Below the pieces are notes generated by a model. It was given only the letters and a program-made list of their open reading frames with translations, ran no database searches and was not told the origin of the DNA. From JANSWY01 sp965243755 (GTDB taxonomy: Bacteria; Bacteroidota; Bacteroidia; Cytophagales; Cyclobacteriaceae): a stretch of DNA of 64,000 bases. Location: the NCBI GenBank assembly GCA_965243755.1, contig CBDEVW010000003.1, positions 248,001-312,000 on the forward strand, given 5' to 3'. Numbering within the stretch: position 1 is the first letter of the stretch; each line of letters begins with the position of its first letter. Positions 44,956-53,844 of the stretch are shown here, piece after piece. Position numbers and translations under genes: made by a program.

Positions 44956-45948
44956 ATGAGCGATACCGAATTACAACAACGCTTTTTGAATGAGGTGAAA
45001 GAAAAAATCCCCTCACATCAGTCATTTGTAGATGAGCTTGCACACACCTTACAAATCAGTACAGATAGTGCCTACCGAAGGATAAGAGGACAGACAACTT
45101 TGAGCTTTGGGGAAATCAAAAGATTATGTAACGCCTTTGGCATTTCCCTGGATGCGTTATTTGCAAATTCTGCAGAAACAGTTTCATTTAATTACAGGTG
45201 CCTGGATAACGAACAGTTCTCAATTGAGAAATACCTCATGTCGATATGGGACAATCTGAAAACGATCAATCGGTTTTCTACCAAGGAACTGATCTATTCT
45301 GCAAAAGACATTCCCATATTCCATTTGTTCCTGATCCCGGAAATAGCCGCCTATAAAATTTACTTCTGGTCGAGAAATATATTGAGGTTTCCAGAATACC
45401 GGGACCAGAATTACCGACAGGACATCATAAAGCCTTCAATAATGGAACTGGCAGGCAATATTTACAACGAGTATTCCTTCACACCATCAACGGAAATCTG
45501 GAGTAGAGAAACTGTAAATGTGACCCTTAAGCAAATCGAATTTGGTTGGCAAAGTGGCCTGATTACTTCCAGGGAGGAGGTATTGTTGTTGTACGCCAAA
45601 ATGAAAGAACTTCTGGATTTCCTGAATAAGTGTGCTGACAAAGGAGAAAAATTTGGAGCCGGTAATAACAGTCAGAGTCGTGGGGCATTCAACATGTACC
45701 ACAATGAAGTCACAATCGCTGACAATACCATTTTTTTCATCATGGAAAACACCAAGGTAGTTCACATTAATCATAGTGTATTAAACATCCTTACTACCAC
45801 CAATCCTGGTTTTTGCGAGAAAACTCATGAAATGATCGATCATATTATCAGCAACTCCACTCCAATCAGCAAAGTGAATGAAAAAGGCAGGAATATTTTT
45901 TTCAGGGAAATGCACCGGAAAGTAGATGAATTGATCGCCAGGGCCTGA
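44956..45948 (+). CDS. XRE-type helix-turn-helix transcriptional regulator with large C-terminal domain
   Basis: 330 residues from ATG 44956; a TTG three codons upstream is less likely. N-terminal lambda-repressor-like HTH about 18-68: FVDELAHTLQISTDSAYRRIRGQTTLSFGEIKRLCNAF. The remaining 260 residues are soluble and mostly helical, without a named domain that I can identify; this layout is frequent in Bacteroidota single regulators. The strongest target candidate is the gene itself or the convergent barrel protein, whose stop lies 1 base away. Confidence 0.85.
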   Translation: MSDTELQQRFLNEVKEKIPSHQSFVDELAHTLQISTDSAYRRIRGQTTLSFGEIKRLCNAFGISLDALFANSAETVSFNYRCLDNEQFSIEKYLMSIWDNLKTINRFSTKELIYSAKDIPIFHLFLIPEIAAYKIYFWSRNILRFPEYRDQNYRQDIIKPSIMELAGNIYNEYSFTPSTEIWSRETVNVTLKQIEFGWQSGLITSREEVLLLYAKMKELLDFLNKCADKGEKFGAGNNSQSRGAFNMYHNEVTIADNTIFFIMENTKVVHINHSVLNILTTTNPGFCEKTHEMIDHIISNSTPISKVNEKGRNIFFREMHRKVDELIARA

Positions 45949-45949
45949 A

Positions 45950-46933
45950 CTAAGGATTTCTGGGCTGGCACAATTTCCATGGCGGCACGATAAACAGGTT
46001 GACCTTTGCGTAAGCGGCATCATTGCTTCTCAGTCCGATGATCGCATCTCTGTTTCTACCTCCCGGATTGGTGAGATAGTACCTTAGGTTCTTATTCAGC
46101 CCCGCTTCGAAGCTTATCCATAACCAGTCATGTATCTCTCTTTCCAGGGTTAGAGTAGTTCGCAGGTCGGCTTTTCTAAGGGTGTAGTCACGATTTTCGT
46201 CAGCAAATGAACCATCTACATTGTAGCGCCATCCATTGACCTGTGTCTTTGCAATCAGGTAGATTTTATGATTGACTTTGTAACGCAATGAAGCAGATTT
46301 CGGCAGGGTCAAGTCCACTGTAATCCGGTTATTCAGCTTGTGTTCAAATTTCAATAACGGCCACAGGGAAATTACTCCAAGTTCATAGCCAGCAATAGCT
46401 CCGTAACCTAGCTGAGTCCTGCTATTAAGCACTTTCATATAAATTCCTCCTGCAAAAAACTTCGCCGAATTTTGATTTAACTCCCATTCGTGAGAACGCA
46501 TTTCAATACCAGAGTAAAAAGTTAAGCTTCGGGAATCATCCAGGTCCTGCTTATAAAGAACCCTGAGTGAAGTATTATAAAAGGTTGTTTGGTTCAGGAA
46601 CCTGTACAAACCATAATCGATGGTCTCATCATCCGTATCAAAATTGAATCTCTGCTCCGAATAACCCAACTGCATACCAAACAGCTTATTATCCTTCATA
46701 TAGAGGGGCACTCCTACTTTGGCCCTGAGAAGGTTCTCTCTTTTTAATTCATGGTTGGCATTTCCAAAAGATTCTGAAACAGATGAGGTCTGATGTTCGA
46801 AGAGGGATTCATAACTGAATTGTGCCAGTTTTGGTCTGTACATATTCTCTATCACATTATTTTCATCATCCTGCGACAAGCAGTCTGCGAAAACACAAGC
46901 GAAGAGTACAGCGAGCACAATTTTAGTCTTCAT
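45950..46933 (-). CDS. outer-membrane barrel protein (DUF6268-like)
   Basis: 327 residues with signal peptide (MKTKIVLAVLFACVFADCLSQ). Repeated amphipathic strands and aromatic girdles (KLFGMQLGYSEQRFNFD, TTFYNTSLRVLYKQDL, SLTFYSGIEMRS, WRYNVDGSFADENRDYTL) indicate a barrel. It resembles the Bacteroidota family I recall as DUF6268. It ends with the polar tail VPPWKLCQPRNP rather than a terminal aromatic. Function unknown. Confidence 0.78.
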   Translation of the reverse strand: MKTKIVLAVLFACVFADCLSQDDENNVIENMYRPKLAQFSYESLFEHQTSSVSESFGNANHELKRENLLRAKVGVPLYMKDNKLFGMQLGYSEQRFNFDTDDETIDYGLYRFLNQTTFYNTSLRVLYKQDLDDSRSLTFYSGIEMRSHEWELNQNSAKFFAGGIYMKVLNSRTQLGYGAIAGYELGVISLWPLLKFEHKLNNRITVDLTLPKSASLRYKVNHKIYLIAKTQVNGWRYNVDGSFADENRDYTLRKADLRTTLTLEREIHDWLWISFEAGLNKNLRYYLTNPGGRNRDAIIGLRSNDAAYAKVNLFIVPPWKLCQPRNP

Positions 46934-47159
46934 AAAATGGAATCTGGTATGAATGACAATTACCTAATGTCAAATGTTGCCAAATATTTTATGTAATCAA
47001 ATTATTTTGATGTGATCCGGCAGGACTTTCGACCAATCCCGATTTTAGCTGGATAAGTATCAAAGATACAAAAAAAAGAGCAGCGCATGAAGGGTATTCG
47101 CTGAGGCAGATCAATTGCCGGTCAAAACAGGCCTTTTTGGCTTTGGAATAAGCACAAAA

Positions 47160-47193
47160 AAAAGAAGGCAACAAATATTGTATACCTTCTTTT
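47160..47193 (-). terminator. rho-independent-like terminator after the DUF1338 gene
   Basis: On the minus strand AAAAGAAGG (47193-47185) pairs with CCTTCTTTT (47168-47160), followed by more T, 28 bases past the DUF1338 stop. The 46934-47220 gap otherwise shows no gene. Confidence 0.6.
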
Positions 47194-47220
47194 GGGGGTT
47201 GTTGTTTAATCGAAAAAAGC

Positions 47221-48036
47221 CTAATTGGGTTTGAGGAAATTGGTACTTTCAAAGATCTTGTCTGCCGACTGGGCAACAAATCCCTGGTACAATTCCCCAT
47301 TCAAATCAGGGTATCTGTAGGCGAATTCATAGTAGCACGAGGGCACACTATAAAGTCCTTCTGCAAATTCTATGGCTTTATCATCAGCGATGGTGCTGGA
47401 CTGGGCCAAAAGTTGCTCCGGACCTCCCTTGATCTCGCCTCCGGATTGGTTTAATTGAAAATTATTTGCACTCAAAAAGTCGTTTAGTTCCTCCAGGGAA
47501 TCAAATGTCTGCAGTTTGTTCACATCTACGGTAAAGTGATTAGCGCAAAATCCGTAAACATATAACCAAGCAGCATATTCAGATTCTTCCTGTAGCTGCT
47601 GGTAAACCTGGTACGAAATTGTCCCCCAGGTCCTTCCAGAGAATATATACATTCCAGTTTCCAGTAACCCACGTGGAATTTTTGCAATACTCTGTAATAC
47701 AATTTTTCTAAGCTCCTGTGAAAACTCCTCGAGTTTCAACTCTGAAATGAAAACCTTTGGCGCCATCGGGTCAGGATGCTCGTAATGCCTTGCCACCAAT
47801 TTTTTCTTCTCAAAATCGTAGGTCCCCTTCTGGACATACCCACATTGAAGAAAAACCTGCTCAGTTTTGTCAATATTGATGTCAGGGTGGTTGAAAGTTC
47901 TGAAAGCGATATGATCATTCATGACTACTTCTCCCCTGCTCTCCAACAATTGATGGATCCTGCTCACTGAAGGCGTGCTCTTTTGGTATTCACTCCAAAA
48001 AATCTTGATCAGCGATTTATAATTTAAGTCAATCAT
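47221..48036 (-). CDS. DUF1338 (HglS-like) short-form protein
   Basis: 271 residues from ATG 48036 (a TTG at 48045 is less likely). DUF1338 blocks: MNDHIAFRTFN with a metal-ligand His, RHYEHPDPMAPKVFISEL, GFCANHFTVDVNKL with a second His, and SCYYEFAYRYPD with Glu. In the characterised relative HglS, which converts 2-oxoadipate to 2-hydroxyglutarate in lysine breakdown, two His and one Glu bind the metal. This protein is much shorter than HglS (about 460) and lacks a large insert, so it may use a different 2-oxo acid. It is divergent from an Lrp-type regulator, in keeping with amino-acid catabolism. Confidence 0.88.
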   Translation of the reverse strand: MIDLNYKSLIKIFWSEYQKSTPSVSRIHQLLESRGEVVMNDHIAFRTFNHPDINIDKTEQVFLQCGYVQKGTYDFEKKKLVARHYEHPDPMAPKVFISELKLEEFSQELRKIVLQSIAKIPRGLLETGMYIFSGRTWGTISYQVYQQLQEESEYAAWLYVYGFCANHFTVDVNKLQTFDSLEELNDFLSANNFQLNQSGGEIKGGPEQLLAQSSTIADDKAIEFAEGLYSVPSCYYEFAYRYPDLNGELYQGFVAQSADKIFESTNFLKPN

Positions 48037-48089
48037 ATGATACAAACAAAGTCAAATCAACCGATACAAACCTTATCATGTCGTCAAAT

Positions 48090-48136
48090 AATTCAATATC
48101 AACTTTAAAATGATTCATTTTTATTATTATTGAATT
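48090..48136. promoter_or_regulatory. inverted repeat, candidate Lrp operator in DUF1338/lrp divergent region
   Basis: AATTCAATA at 48090-48098 and TATTGAATT at 48128-48136, a perfect 9-base inverted repeat with 29 bases between, centred in the gap between starts 48036 (minus) and 48182 (plus). Position fits autoregulation by the Lrp protein. Confidence 0.35.
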
Positions 48137-48181
48137 CATTTGGATTAATTTTAACTTTAGACACTGAAAAGAACTGTGGTT

Positions 48182-48643
48182 ATGAGTCAATTTGACGCCA
48201 TTGATAAGAGTATCCTAAAAGCATTGAGCCAAAATGCACGTATTGCTTATTCCACTTTGGCTAAGGAACTGGGCATTTCCAATACAATGGTCCATCAGAG
48301 GGTCAATAAGCTGAAACAAACTGGCGTGATCAATCAACCTACTTATCAATTCAACCCTGAAGTCCTCGGGTATACCACAGAAGCATTTACCTGGGTTGAG
48401 ATCAGCAATCCTAAATACATTGATACTGTAGTGGGCAAATTGAAGAAGGTACCAGAGATTATTGTTTGCAATAACGTAACCGGAAAATACGCATTGATGT
48501 TGAAAATCATCGCCCGTGACAACAATCATTTGAGAGAAGTGATCTACAAAAAGATCCACCCACTTCCCGGCGTAAGTAACACAGATACAATCATTTCATT
48601 TGAAACTTCCTTCCAGAAAAACATTGACATTGATGCTTTATAA
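48182..48643 (+). CDS. Lrp/AsnC family transcriptional regulator
   Basis: 153 residues from ATG 48182. HTH: LKALSQNARIAYSTLAKELGISNTMVHQRVNKLKQTGVI; RAM domain with NNVTGKYALMLKIIARD as the ligand-facing G-x-Y/D motif. It differs from the first Lrp of the window (10811-11275) in having only distant identity. It is divergent from the DUF1338 gene and probably controls it in response to an amino acid such as lysine or a related 2-oxo acid; that is inference from position. Confidence 0.9.
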   Translation: MSQFDAIDKSILKALSQNARIAYSTLAKELGISNTMVHQRVNKLKQTGVINQPTYQFNPEVLGYTTEAFTWVEISNPKYIDTVVGKLKKVPEIIVCNNVTGKYALMLKIIARDNNHLREVIYKKIHPLPGVSNTDTIISFETSFQKNIDIDAL

Positions 48644-48782
48644 AGGAGCCCATATCGCAATAAGCAATATTAAATCTATGTTACGAGACGATTAAAGTTG
48701 GCATATCAGGTCCAACTTACACCGGAGTTGGTTATTATTGTCCCGTGAATATTTCTATCTCGGAATTACAGAATAATTCAAT

Positions 48783-50507
48783 ATGAAATTCGGATTGCTG
48801 GAGACGCTCAATTTAATAGGAGCTTTAGGGTTTTTCATTTATGGGATGAAAATAATGAGTGAAGCAATTCAAAAGGCTGCCGGATCCAAAATGAGGCAGT
48901 TTTTGAGTGCCATGACCTCCAACAGAGCCAAAGGTGTCTTCACAGGTTTTGTCATTACCAGTTTGGTGCAGAGTTCTTCAGCCACAACAGTTCTTGTCGT
49001 AAGTTTTGTTAATGCCGGCCTTTTATCGTTGATAGAATCCATTGGAGTGATCATGGGTGCTAACATTGGTACCACCATCACTGCATGGCTCATTTCAATT
49101 GTTGGATTTAAGGTGAGCATCTCTACTTATGCCATGCCAATCATCGCGATTGGGTTTCCATTGATATTTTTTAGTCGGGACAAAATCAAATCCTGGGGAG
49201 AGGTCCTGATTGGCTTTGCATTATTATTTCTTGGTTTGCAATTCCTGAAAGAATCTGTACCCGACTTAAAATCCAATCCTGAAGTACTGGAGTTTTTGGC
49301 TGATTATACTGACCTGGGTTTTCTGACAACAGTAATCTTTGTGATTATTGGAACACTGATCACGGTAATCGTACAATCATCCAGTGCAGCAATGGCCCTG
49401 ACCCTGGTAATGGCCAACAATGGCTGGATACCTTTTGAAGTTGCTGCCGCTTTGGTATTGGGTGAGAATATTGGCACTACAATCACTGCAAATCTTGCTG
49501 CTATTGTAGGTAATATCCATGCCAAGAGGGCTGCATTTGCTCATTTTATATTCAATGTATTTGGCGTCATCTGGATCGTGATTCTTCTTAATCCATTCAT
49601 CAATGCCGTGGATTATGTGCTGGTCGAATATTTTGGCGCTCAGTCTGCATTTGAGAATGCTACCGCAATTCCAGATGCCCTGGCAAGTTTTCACTCTGCA
49701 TTTAATATCATCAATACGCTTCTACTGGTAGGGTTTGCAGGTTTCATTGCGCAGGTAGTGACACGGGTGATCAAATCGAAGGGAGACGATGATGAGTTTC
49801 GCCTGGAGTATATCAGCACTGGTCTTTTGAGCACTGCTGAATTATCCATTGAAGAAGCTAAAAAGGAAACAGCCAGATTTGGTGAGATCACATCGAGGAT
49901 GTCTGGCTTTGTACACAAGCTACTACAAGCTACCAAAACCAAGAAGCAAACGAAATTGCTTGCCAAAATCCGAAAGTATGAGGAAATCACGGACAGGATT
50001 GAAGAAGAAATTTCGGATTATGTACAAAAAGTTAGTGCATCCGGTAACTTATCCGCAAAAGCATCTGAGCGGGTGGTCAGTATTTTCAGCATTATCAACG
50101 ATCTGGAGAGAATTGGAGACTTGTTTTTTCAGCTGTCAAAAGACATTGATCGCAAAATTGAATCTGGTCTTAATTTCTCAGATGAACAGGTGAACAACAT
50201 TGAAAAAATGCTCTTATTACTGGATGAGGCTTTGGAAATCATGAAACGAAACCTCAGCAGCAATTACGATGAGGTGACCATGGACGAAGCGGTATTGAAG
50301 GAAAATGAGATCAATAAGTTAAGAAACAAACTTCGAAAGGCCCACTTAAAAGACATTGAAAACGGTACCTATGATGTGAGAATTGGCACTTTGTACAAGG
50401 ACATATTCCATGCCTGCGAAAAAATAGGAGATCACATTATAAACATTTCTGAGGCCATAACCGGAGAAAAAGAACGAGAAGTAAAAACTGAGATCATGGC
50501 GAAATAA
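48783..50507 (+). CDS. Na+/phosphate cotransporter family protein with PhoU-like domain
   Basis: 574 residues. Two NaPi-II repeats carry the QSSSA motif: QSSSATTVLVVSFVNAG (about 61-77) and QSSSAAMALTLVMANNG, each followed by GANIGTT or GENIGTT. Then a helical region about 345-565 with PhoU-like segments (SIFSIINDLERIGDLFFQLSKDIDRKIE, IFHACEKIGDHIINISEAI). It is expected to import phosphate with sodium at the inner membrane, the PhoU-like part acting as regulator. It is YjbB/NptA-like. Confidence 0.92.
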   Translation: MKFGLLETLNLIGALGFFIYGMKIMSEAIQKAAGSKMRQFLSAMTSNRAKGVFTGFVITSLVQSSSATTVLVVSFVNAGLLSLIESIGVIMGANIGTTITAWLISIVGFKVSISTYAMPIIAIGFPLIFFSRDKIKSWGEVLIGFALLFLGLQFLKESVPDLKSNPEVLEFLADYTDLGFLTTVIFVIIGTLITVIVQSSSAAMALTLVMANNGWIPFEVAAALVLGENIGTTITANLAAIVGNIHAKRAAFAHFIFNVFGVIWIVILLNPFINAVDYVLVEYFGAQSAFENATAIPDALASFHSAFNIINTLLLVGFAGFIAQVVTRVIKSKGDDDEFRLEYISTGLLSTAELSIEEAKKETARFGEITSRMSGFVHKLLQATKTKKQTKLLAKIRKYEEITDRIEEEISDYVQKVSASGNLSAKASERVVSIFSIINDLERIGDLFFQLSKDIDRKIESGLNFSDEQVNNIEKMLLLLDEALEIMKRNLSSNYDEVTMDEAVLKENEINKLRNKLRKAHLKDIENGTYDVRIGTLYKDIFHACEKIGDHIINISEAITGEKEREVKTEIMAK

Positions 50508-50518
50508 GTAGTGCTGAT

Positions 50519-51124
50519 TTATGCTGCCTCTTCCTTCTCCAGTTCTTTTACAATTCCTTTTAGTCGTTTGATTTTACGACCGTAGATCAGGTTGATCAAC
50601 CAGGTCAGCAGTAAACCGATGATTGTCGCAAATAATAAGCCTACCCCTATTGTTGAAATCCAGAACACTGCAGGTGCCTCCTGAGCTTCGGGGGGCAGAG
50701 TGCTTTTGTCCATGCCAAGTGTAAGGCCATAGACAAAACCCAAAATCAATGAAACCCAAATCACCACTTTGTAATGCAGGAAGAAAAAATTGAGGTAACC
50801 GTAAAGTTTTCTGAGGCCCGTCCTTACATCCTCTGCATAATCAAACTGGTTGATTTCCCGGATTAAAAACTGATAATAAACCAGGTAGATCACGATGATA
50901 ATTGGCATGATGACACCATATAAAAGCGGATCGATTTCAATCAGAAAATATACAGACGGAAGCGAAATAAGGTTTATCCAAAACTCGATCCAAAGGATAA
51001 TTTTGATCCAATACAAAGGTGTTTTGGACTGTTTTCTGGAAATTTCCTCCAGGTTTAATTCATGTGATAAGGAAGTGTTGCCCTTACCTTTATTCCATAA
51101 TGCTATGATATCAACCTCTGCCAT
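50519..51124 (-). CDS. four-helix membrane protein coupled to an ECF sigma factor
   Basis: 201 residues from ATG 51124; the TTG one codon upstream is less likely. The N-terminal 40 residues are soluble (IIALWNKGKGNTSLSHELNLEEISRKQ), followed by four transmembrane helices (about 41-63, 68-89, 115-133, 150-178) and a basic/acidic coiled C terminus (GRKIKRLKGIVKELEKEEAA). It overlaps the sigma gene stop by 14 bases. I do not recognise a named family. By position and coupling it is a candidate membrane anti-sigma factor whose sigma-binding part would be the N-terminal helix. Confidence 0.75.
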   Translation of the reverse strand: MAEVDIIALWNKGKGNTSLSHELNLEEISRKQSKTPLYWIKIILWIEFWINLISLPSVYFLIEIDPLLYGVIMPIIIVIYLVYYQFLIREINQFDYAEDVRTGLRKLYGYLNFFFLHYKVVIWVSLILGFVYGLTLGMDKSTLPPEAQEAPAVFWISTIGVGLLFATIIGLLLTWLINLIYGRKIKRLKGIVKELEKEEAA

Positions 51125-51599
51125 CAATGATGCTTTTTAATTGGGTTTTCAATCGGTTTACTTTCACACCTACATTACTGACTGTTATCCCCAGAATCTC
51201 CGCTATTTCTTTATAACTTTTATTTTCAAGGTACAACAATACGATTGCCCTGTCTGCCTCTTTCAACTTTCTTACTGCTCTATATAACAGTTCAATCTGC
51301 TCTTTTTCTACCTCATCGATTTCTTCACTCACCTGAACATTATCCAACGAAACGGCATCTACTGACCTGCTGTTCTTTCTGGACATGGCCAGGCAAACAT
51401 TCAGCGTCACGCGATAGACCCACGTGGAGACTTTGGAGCGATTTTCAAATTTCTTATGAGAACGCCAAAGTTGTATAGTCACCTCCTGGATAAAATCTTT
51501 GAGTTCTTCTTCATTGCGAGCATAAACCCTGCAGATATGACGGATCATATCCATGTTTTCACTCACAAATGTTTTAAAGAAGGTACTCGACACAAGCAA
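51111..51599 (-). CDS. ECF-type sigma factor with unrecognised membrane partner
   Basis: 162 residues if the TTG at 51599 is used; GTG 51593 and ATG 51554 are alternatives, the last cutting into region 2. Region 2: FVSENMDMIRHICRVYARNEEELKDFIQEVTIQLWRS, KVSTWVYRVTLNVCLAMSRK; region 4: LKEADRAIVLLYLENKSYKEIAEILGITVSNVGVKVNRLKTQLK. It is the third ECF factor in the window and the only one whose partner is not a known anti-sigma type. Confidence 0.88.
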   Translation of the reverse strand: MLVSSTFFKTFVSENMDMIRHICRVYARNEEELKDFIQEVTIQLWRSHKKFENRSKVSTWVYRVTLNVCLAMSRKNSRSVDAVSLDNVQVSEEIDEVEKEQIELLYRAVRKLKEADRAIVLLYLENKSYKEIAEILGITVSNVGVKVNRLKTQLKSIIDGRG

Positions 51600-51651
51600 T
51601 TCGGTTAATTAGTTGCCAGTTTAGCCAAAATATTTCAGAATTGGTGAATTT

Positions 51652-52734
51652 TTATTTCAAACTCGCCGAAATCACCATGCGATAGGCGTTAAGTCCACCT
51701 TTCAAATCGTACAATTGATGAAATCCTTTGGCATTAAGCGTATTGATAGCCTGTCTGCTCCTGACACCTGATTGACAAATCACTAAATAGGATTTATCCT
51801 TATCCAGTTGATGAATCTGTTCTTCCAGAGATGCTAAAGGAATATTTAGCCCACCGATGTTATCCTTTTGAAATTCCAGATCCGTCCTGACATCCAAAAC
51901 TGCAACGTCTGCCTGTTCCAACAATCGTCCTACCTCTGCCGGGGTGACCAGATTGCCACTAGATCCACATTGGACCTCATACATCTTAAGGTCGCTGATC
52001 TGCTTGTTTTCAGGAACGAGTTTGATCTGAATGGAATGGTGAGACATCTGCAGTGCATCAATCATCAATAACCTCCCACTAAGTGTGTTTCCGATTCCGG
52101 TAATGATTTTGATGGCTTCATTCGCCTGGTAACTCCCGATCAATCCAGGCAACACACCAATCACGCCCACTTCCGCACAATTGGGGATCAGAATTCCTTT
52201 TGGAGGTTCAGGAAATAAACATCGATAAGTTGGTCCATCCTGATAATTGAATACAGAAACCTGCCCTTCAAACTTTAGGATTGCACCATACACAAATGGT
52301 TTTCCCAGAATAACGCAGGCGTCATTTACCAGGTACCGGGCTTCAAAATTATCAGAGCCATCCAATACCACATCGTACTGATCGATAATATCAAGGGCAT
52401 TTTCGATGTTCAGAAACTCTTCAAAAACTTCTGTGGTAATGTGCGGATTGATTTGTTGCAGTTTGTAGCTGGCCACAACAGCCTTGTTCTGACCAATGTC
52501 CTGATTGGTGTAAAGAATCTGACGGTGAAGGTTGCTTAGACCTACTTCATCCCCATCAACGATACCGATCGTTCCCACCCCCGCTGCTGCAAGGTACTGT
52601 AGCGCAGGACAACCAAGACCACCCGCACCAATCACGAGAACCCTGGCATTCTTTAGTTTCTGCTGACCGTCCTCACCAAAATCCTGCAACAGGAAATGGC
52701 GACTATATCGTTCTTTCTCCTCCTCACTAAACAT
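51652..52734 (-). CDS. thiF: MoeB/ThiF-type adenylyltransferase with C-terminal rhodanese domain
   Basis: 360 residues, last gene of the thi operon. Adenylation domain 1-245: GAGGLGCPALQYLAAAGVG (35-53), DGDEVGLSNLHRQILY, YRCLFPEP, PNCAEVGVIGVLPGLIG. I see no second CxxC pair of the usual zinc site. Rhodanese domain about 262-355 with active Cys in VICQSGVRSRQA. It adenylates the ThiS C-terminal Gly and, with the rhodanese part, delivers sulfur to make the thiocarboxylate. It could also serve MoaD, but the operon points to ThiS. The start is 3 bases after the thiH stop. Confidence 0.9.
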   Translation of the reverse strand: MFSEEEKERYSRHFLLQDFGEDGQQKLKNARVLVIGAGGLGCPALQYLAAAGVGTIGIVDGDEVGLSNLHRQILYTNQDIGQNKAVVASYKLQQINPHITTEVFEEFLNIENALDIIDQYDVVLDGSDNFEARYLVNDACVILGKPFVYGAILKFEGQVSVFNYQDGPTYRCLFPEPPKGILIPNCAEVGVIGVLPGLIGSYQANEAIKIITGIGNTLSGRLLMIDALQMSHHSIQIKLVPENKQISDLKMYEVQCGSSGNLVTPAEVGRLLEQADVAVLDVRTDLEFQKDNIGGLNIPLASLEEQIHQLDKDKSYLVICQSGVRSRQAINTLNAKGFHQLYDLKGGLNAYRMVISASLK

Positions 52735-52737
52735 AAC

Positions 52738-53844
52738 TCAAAGATAAGTCCAATCTTTCCAAACCGGTTGATAGCCGTTGCTTTTAATCATTTCCGCCAC
52801 TTCCATTGGTTTTCGTTCATCTGAGATTTCAAATTGTTCCAGTGATTGTGGCTCCACTACATATCCACCCGGATTGGTTTTGGAACCAGCACTCATTGAG
52901 GTCACACCCATTTTCATCACATGATCTCTGAATGATTCTGACTCTCGGGTGGATAAAGACAGCTCTACCTCCGGGTTAAATAAACGATAAGCACAAATCA
53001 GTTGTACAAGCTCCCTGTCATTCATCGCCACCTTTGGTTCCAAACCACCAGAAAAGGGTCTAAGTCTCGGAAATGAGATGGTGTATTTAGTCTTCCAGTA
53101 GGTTTGCTCCAGGTATTGCAAATGCAGTGCAACAAAAAAGCTATCAACCCGCCAGTCTTCCAGACCAATCAATGCACCAAGTCCAATTTTGTGAATTCCT
53201 GCTCGTCCTAATCTATCAGGTGTGTCCAGGCGATAATAGAAATTTGATTTCTTTCCTTTGGGATGGTGTTTTTTGTAATCCGCCTGATGATAAGTCTCCT
53301 GATACACCAACACTGCATGCAATCCCAACTGTACCAGCTCAATATATTCCTCCTCATCCAGCGGCTGGACCTCCATACTGATCTGATCGAACTTATCCTT
53401 TAGCAACTCCAGCGTTCGTTTGAAGTAATCCAGTGCCACTGTTTGATTGGCTTCTCCTGTGACCAGTAATACATGCCTGAATCCCATGTTGAGAATGGCT
53501 TCTGCCTCCCTCAGAATTTCTTCTGCAGACAGGGTTCTCCTCCTGATTTTGTTATCCAGCGAGAATCCACAATAAGTGCAAATATTCTGACATTCATTGG
53601 ACAGGTACATGGGTGCAAACAGCTGAATGGTATTACCAAATCTTTGTCGGGTCAACTGGTGACTCTGCTGGGCAAGTTCTTCAAGGAAAGGATCAGCCGC
53701 CGGCGAAACAAGGGCCTTAAAGTCTTCCAGGTCCCGCTTTTTTGATTGCAATGCCCGAAGCACATCCCGACTTGTTTTGCTGTAGATATCCTCTTTAACC
53801 TGATCCCAGGAATATAGATCAAAGATGTCTCTGAAACTACTCAT
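52738..53844 (-). CDS. thiH: 2-iminoacetate synthase (tyrosine lyase)
   Basis: 368 residues. Radical-SAM cluster motif C-x3-C-x2-C at Cys85, Cys89, Cys92 (ECQNICTYCGFS), then VLLVTGEAN, EVQPLDEEEY, YQETYHQADYKKHHPKGKKS split over blocks, and AGSKTNPGGY near the end. It splits tyrosine to 2-iminoacetate and p-cresol, giving the glycine imine for the thiazole in anaerobes and many aerobes that lack ThiO. The start lies eight bases within thiG. Confidence 0.95.
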   Translation of the reverse strand: MSSFRDIFDLYSWDQVKEDIYSKTSRDVLRALQSKKRDLEDFKALVSPAADPFLEELAQQSHQLTRQRFGNTIQLFAPMYLSNECQNICTYCGFSLDNKIRRRTLSAEEILREAEAILNMGFRHVLLVTGEANQTVALDYFKRTLELLKDKFDQISMEVQPLDEEEYIELVQLGLHAVLVYQETYHQADYKKHHPKGKKSNFYYRLDTPDRLGRAGIHKIGLGALIGLEDWRVDSFFVALHLQYLEQTYWKTKYTISFPRLRPFSGGLEPKVAMNDRELVQLICAYRLFNPEVELSLSTRESESFRDHVMKMGVTSMSAGSKTNPGGYVVEPQSLEQFEISDERKPMEVAEMIKSNGYQPVWKDWTYL

